From an uncultured Planctomycetaceae bacterium (GTDB lineage: Bacteria > Planctomycetota > Planctomycetia > Pirellulales > Pirellulaceae), in contig CAIPEB010000285.1 in NCBI GenBank assembly GCA_903863885.1, positions 1-58,374 on the forward strand: a stretch of 58,374 nucleotides of DNA, in the 5' to 3' direction. The translations under genes and the position numbers were made by a program. Positions within the stretch are counted from its first letter, which is position 1. Each line of letters starts with the position of its first letter. The notes below the pieces were generated by a model that did not search any database, was not told where the DNA came from, and saw only the letters and a list, made by a program, of their open reading frames with translations. Below, piece after piece: positions 56,755 through 58,374 of this stretch.

Positions 56755-57939
56755 TTGGCTGACGTGAAGTTCTGCCATTTGGACGATGCGGCCGGGCTGG
56801 CCGCAATGCGGGAGTACTTTGAGCACGACAATCCGGACCTCAGATTAACGCTGGTCCATGTCGATGGCGCCGCGTCGCTGGAATCCGAACACGGCGGCAT
56901 GCGGGTGTTCTGGAACTTCCGGGGCTCGGGCGAGGTGCATGTTCCGCGCGGATTCCGCACGCAGGAAGGTGACGGATGGCCTCTGCCGGACAGCTATGCG
57001 CCCGAACCGATCGATGCGCAGTTCGCCGCACTGCTGGGCACCGTCAAGCAGGGACTCGGCACTTTGGCTGACGCAGCGTCCCCGCCCGTGCGGGCCATCC
57101 TCGGCAAGCACCGCGGCGATCATTTCATCGGCGACTACGCGGGCGAGTTGTGGCGTCTGGATCACGTTCCGCGTCCCTGGTCGAGCGATTCGTTCGTGCA
57201 GGAATCAATCGAGCGGCTATTCCTGCGGTATCGCGATTGCGGCTGGTCAGTCAAGCAATCGGACTCGTTCGAAGAGTTCCGCGCCGGCGACCAATTGATC
57301 GCATGTGCCGGCGATACGCTCCGAGTGCGAGGCAGATTCTCGTGCCTGGCCATGGAAAATGGGACCCGCCGGAAAAGCCACATTCCTCAAGTGCGCCGCC
57401 TGCGATTCCTGACCGATACCGCGGGGGGCTGCAATCCGGATTTCGACCCGTTCCGGCGATTGCCGCTCACCTGGTACTACAACTACCCCGGTGAATCGGG
57501 CGACGGGCTGAACTGGGTCAACAGCCACATCGTCAATATCCCGAAGGAAACGTCCCCGGCCCACTTTCATCCGCCGACCGGAATCGGGGGTGCAACCGGA
57601 ATCCCGCAACGCGAAATGTACCTGGTCCTGGACCCGCAGGCCTACAACCTGAACACCTACGGCCGCGAAGCGTCGCTGATCGTGTTCCCCGACTTGCGGG
57701 ACCTCCGCCGCTTCCGGCAGATCCCGCTGCACCACGGGATGTTCATTTACATCCCGCCGGGCACGGGGCACCGCGGACTCGATGCGCTGGTCAACGTGCT
57801 GACCATCCCGGGCTTCAAGCCGCACAACGAGTACTATATCGACCGGGACATTTACGAAGCCGGCCGCGGGGAAGTCCCGTACAACGAGAACCACCTCGGC
57901 AGCAGGAACTTTGCATCGCTCGACGCCCTGCTCTTATAG
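56755..57939 (+). CDS. Cupin-like conserved protein, TTG start
   Basis: 394 aa, no signal peptide, so probably cytoplasmic. The start codon is TTG at 56755, supported by AGGAG 8 nt upstream and the short 20-bp gap from the oxidoreductase gene. The C-terminal ~170 residues look like a cupin: SPAHFHPPTGIGG supplies two histidines, EMYLVLDP a Glu, and YIPPGTGHRG the second His motif. The N-terminal ~220 residues contain a second weaker VFWNFRGSGEVHVPRGF unit, so it may be bicupin-like. Partner proteins of sugar oxidoreductases of this type are often isomerases or epimerases, but I cannot name the family. Function unassigned. Confidence 0.75.
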   Translation: MADVKFCHLDDAAGLAAMREYFEHDNPDLRLTLVHVDGAASLESEHGGMRVFWNFRGSGEVHVPRGFRTQEGDGWPLPDSYAPEPIDAQFAALLGTVKQGLGTLADAASPPVRAILGKHRGDHFIGDYAGELWRLDHVPRPWSSDSFVQESIERLFLRYRDCGWSVKQSDSFEEFRAGDQLIACAGDTLRVRGRFSCLAMENGTRRKSHIPQVRRLRFLTDTAGGCNPDFDPFRRLPLTWYYNYPGESGDGLNWVNSHIVNIPKETSPAHFHPPTGIGGATGIPQREMYLVLDPQAYNLNTYGREASLIVFPDLRDLRRFRQIPLHHGMFIYIPPGTGHRGLDALVNVLTIPGFKPHNEYYIDRDIYEAGRGEVPYNENHLGSRNFASLDALLL

Positions 57940-58258
57940 TCCACTATTGATACGTATATAGTCACCAAGACATTATCAAGACGGAAGTCCTGAAGGGATG
58001 GCGTTAGTGCCGCCGCGTTGTGGCGATCGTCCGTTTGGTCCGTGTGCCCCGGGCGGCGACAGTGCTCGCGATGCTCGAATTGCATTGCCCAGGGCTTGGA
58101 TAGGACCGTTGTTTCGCGACTGAGTTTCCACGCATGCTTGGTTTCGACCGTTGGCATCGTCGAAAACCGGTCCGCACCGTGAACCGTTACTATTCTTCCA
58201 ATACCTTTTCGCATTTCCTCCGGCATCCGGCATCTGAACCTCAAACGGAGCAGGCGGT
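57940..58258. other. 319-bp gap without an identifiable gene
   Basis: Contains an AT-rich short stretch (TGATACGTATATAG, near 57949-57962) after the cupin-like stop that could carry promoter elements. Short reading frames here have no ribosome binding sites or recognisable domains. Confidence 0.5.
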
Positions 58259-58374
58259 ATGAAACTCCCTTTTACGCCCGTGATCTACGAACACGCCGCC
58301 CGTTTTGTCGGCCGCACGCCCTGGGAGGTTTCGCGGGACCCCGAACTGATGTTCGCCGGCCACCGGGGAGCGTA
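58259..58374 (+). CDS. Start of probable uroporphyrinogen decarboxylase-family protein (3' cut)
   Basis: Only 38 codons are inside the window. The ATG at 58259 is preceded by CGGAG. The peptide opens MKLPFTPVIYEHAARFVGRT, then PWEVSRDPELMFAGHRGAY. The pattern EHAARFVGRTPWEVSRD with following DPEL resembles the N-terminus of URO-D superfamily proteins common in planctomycetes. Members include methylcobamide:coenzyme M methyltransferases as well as true URO-D. The rest of the sequence is needed to tell these apart. Confidence 0.45.
   Translation, partial: MKLPFTPVIYEHAARFVGRTPWEVSRDPELMFAGHRGA

Noticed and set aside
1-58374. rRNA, tRNA, integrase or transposase genes
   Set aside because: None recognised on either strand; the only mobile-like feature is the non-coding repeat at 8478 and 19236.

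Overview
The window looks like a chromosomal segment of a planctomycete (phylum Planctomycetota), probably outside the anammox group. The evidence is its high GC content and a dense set of exported proteins typical of the phylum. These are Tat-exported Gfo/Idh/MocA oxidoreductases, a formylglycine sulfatase, several PQQ-like and BNR beta-propellers, a giant protein with the LEPR-XLL-like N-terminus, a HzsA-like multiheme protein and carboxypeptidase-regulatory-like repeat proteins. I see no rRNA, tRNA, CRISPR array, integrase or transposase gene.

Layout. 1-7 kb: a 5'-cut gene of unknown function, a Gfo/Idh oxidoreductase (-), and a divergent pair (+) of an exported propeller-like protein and a 1143-aa exported glycosidase-like protein, followed by palindromic repeats. 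7-12 kb: a heparan-glucosaminide acetyltransferase-like membrane protein and a PQQ-like propeller (-), then a YVTN propeller/diheme cytochrome fusion (+). 12-14 kb: a GT2 glycosyltransferase (-) and an RluA-type pseudouridine synthase (+). 14-27 kb: glycan-degradation genes, namely a GH39-like/GH127 fusion in an apparent operon with a sulfatase, an alpha/beta hydrolase, a repeat protein, a sialate-esterase-like fusion and a beta-helix protein. 27-36 kb: a propeller/membrane fusion, the HzsA-like three-heme protein and the LEPR-XLL giant protein. 36-41 kb: an RND efflux pair (membrane fusion protein then pump). 41-47 kb: a BNR_4/PL24-25-like protein and a very large hybrid histidine kinase. 47-52 kb: a Wzc-like chain-length protein with a degenerate P-loop, then a Wzx-like flippase. 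52-58 kb: a Tat-exported sialidase-like protein, an outer-membrane barrel-like protein, a type-5 uracil-DNA glycosylase, a Gfo/Idh gene coupled to a cupin-like gene, and the first 38 codons of a probable URO-D-family protein.

How the genes fit together. Most of the window fits extracellular breakdown of decorated, probably sulfated and acetylated polysaccharides: backbone and side-chain hydrolases, sulfatase, O-acetylesterase, lyase-like propellers and sugar oxidoreductases. There is no SusC/SusD pair, as is usual for planctomycetes. A second theme is c-type cytochromes joined to propellers. A third is a small exopolysaccharide export module (Wzc-like, Wzx-like) beside a divergent sensor kinase.

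The most unusual items are the GH39-like/GH127 fusion, the Wzc-like protein whose P-loop is destroyed while Walker A' survives, the HzsA-like protein, an esterase with a ~450-residue unrecognised C-terminal half, a propeller fused to about six membrane helices, and a roughly 130-bp intergenic repeat present twice, one copy bounded by 10-bp terminal inverted repeats. I did not find a clearly new defence or mobile system.
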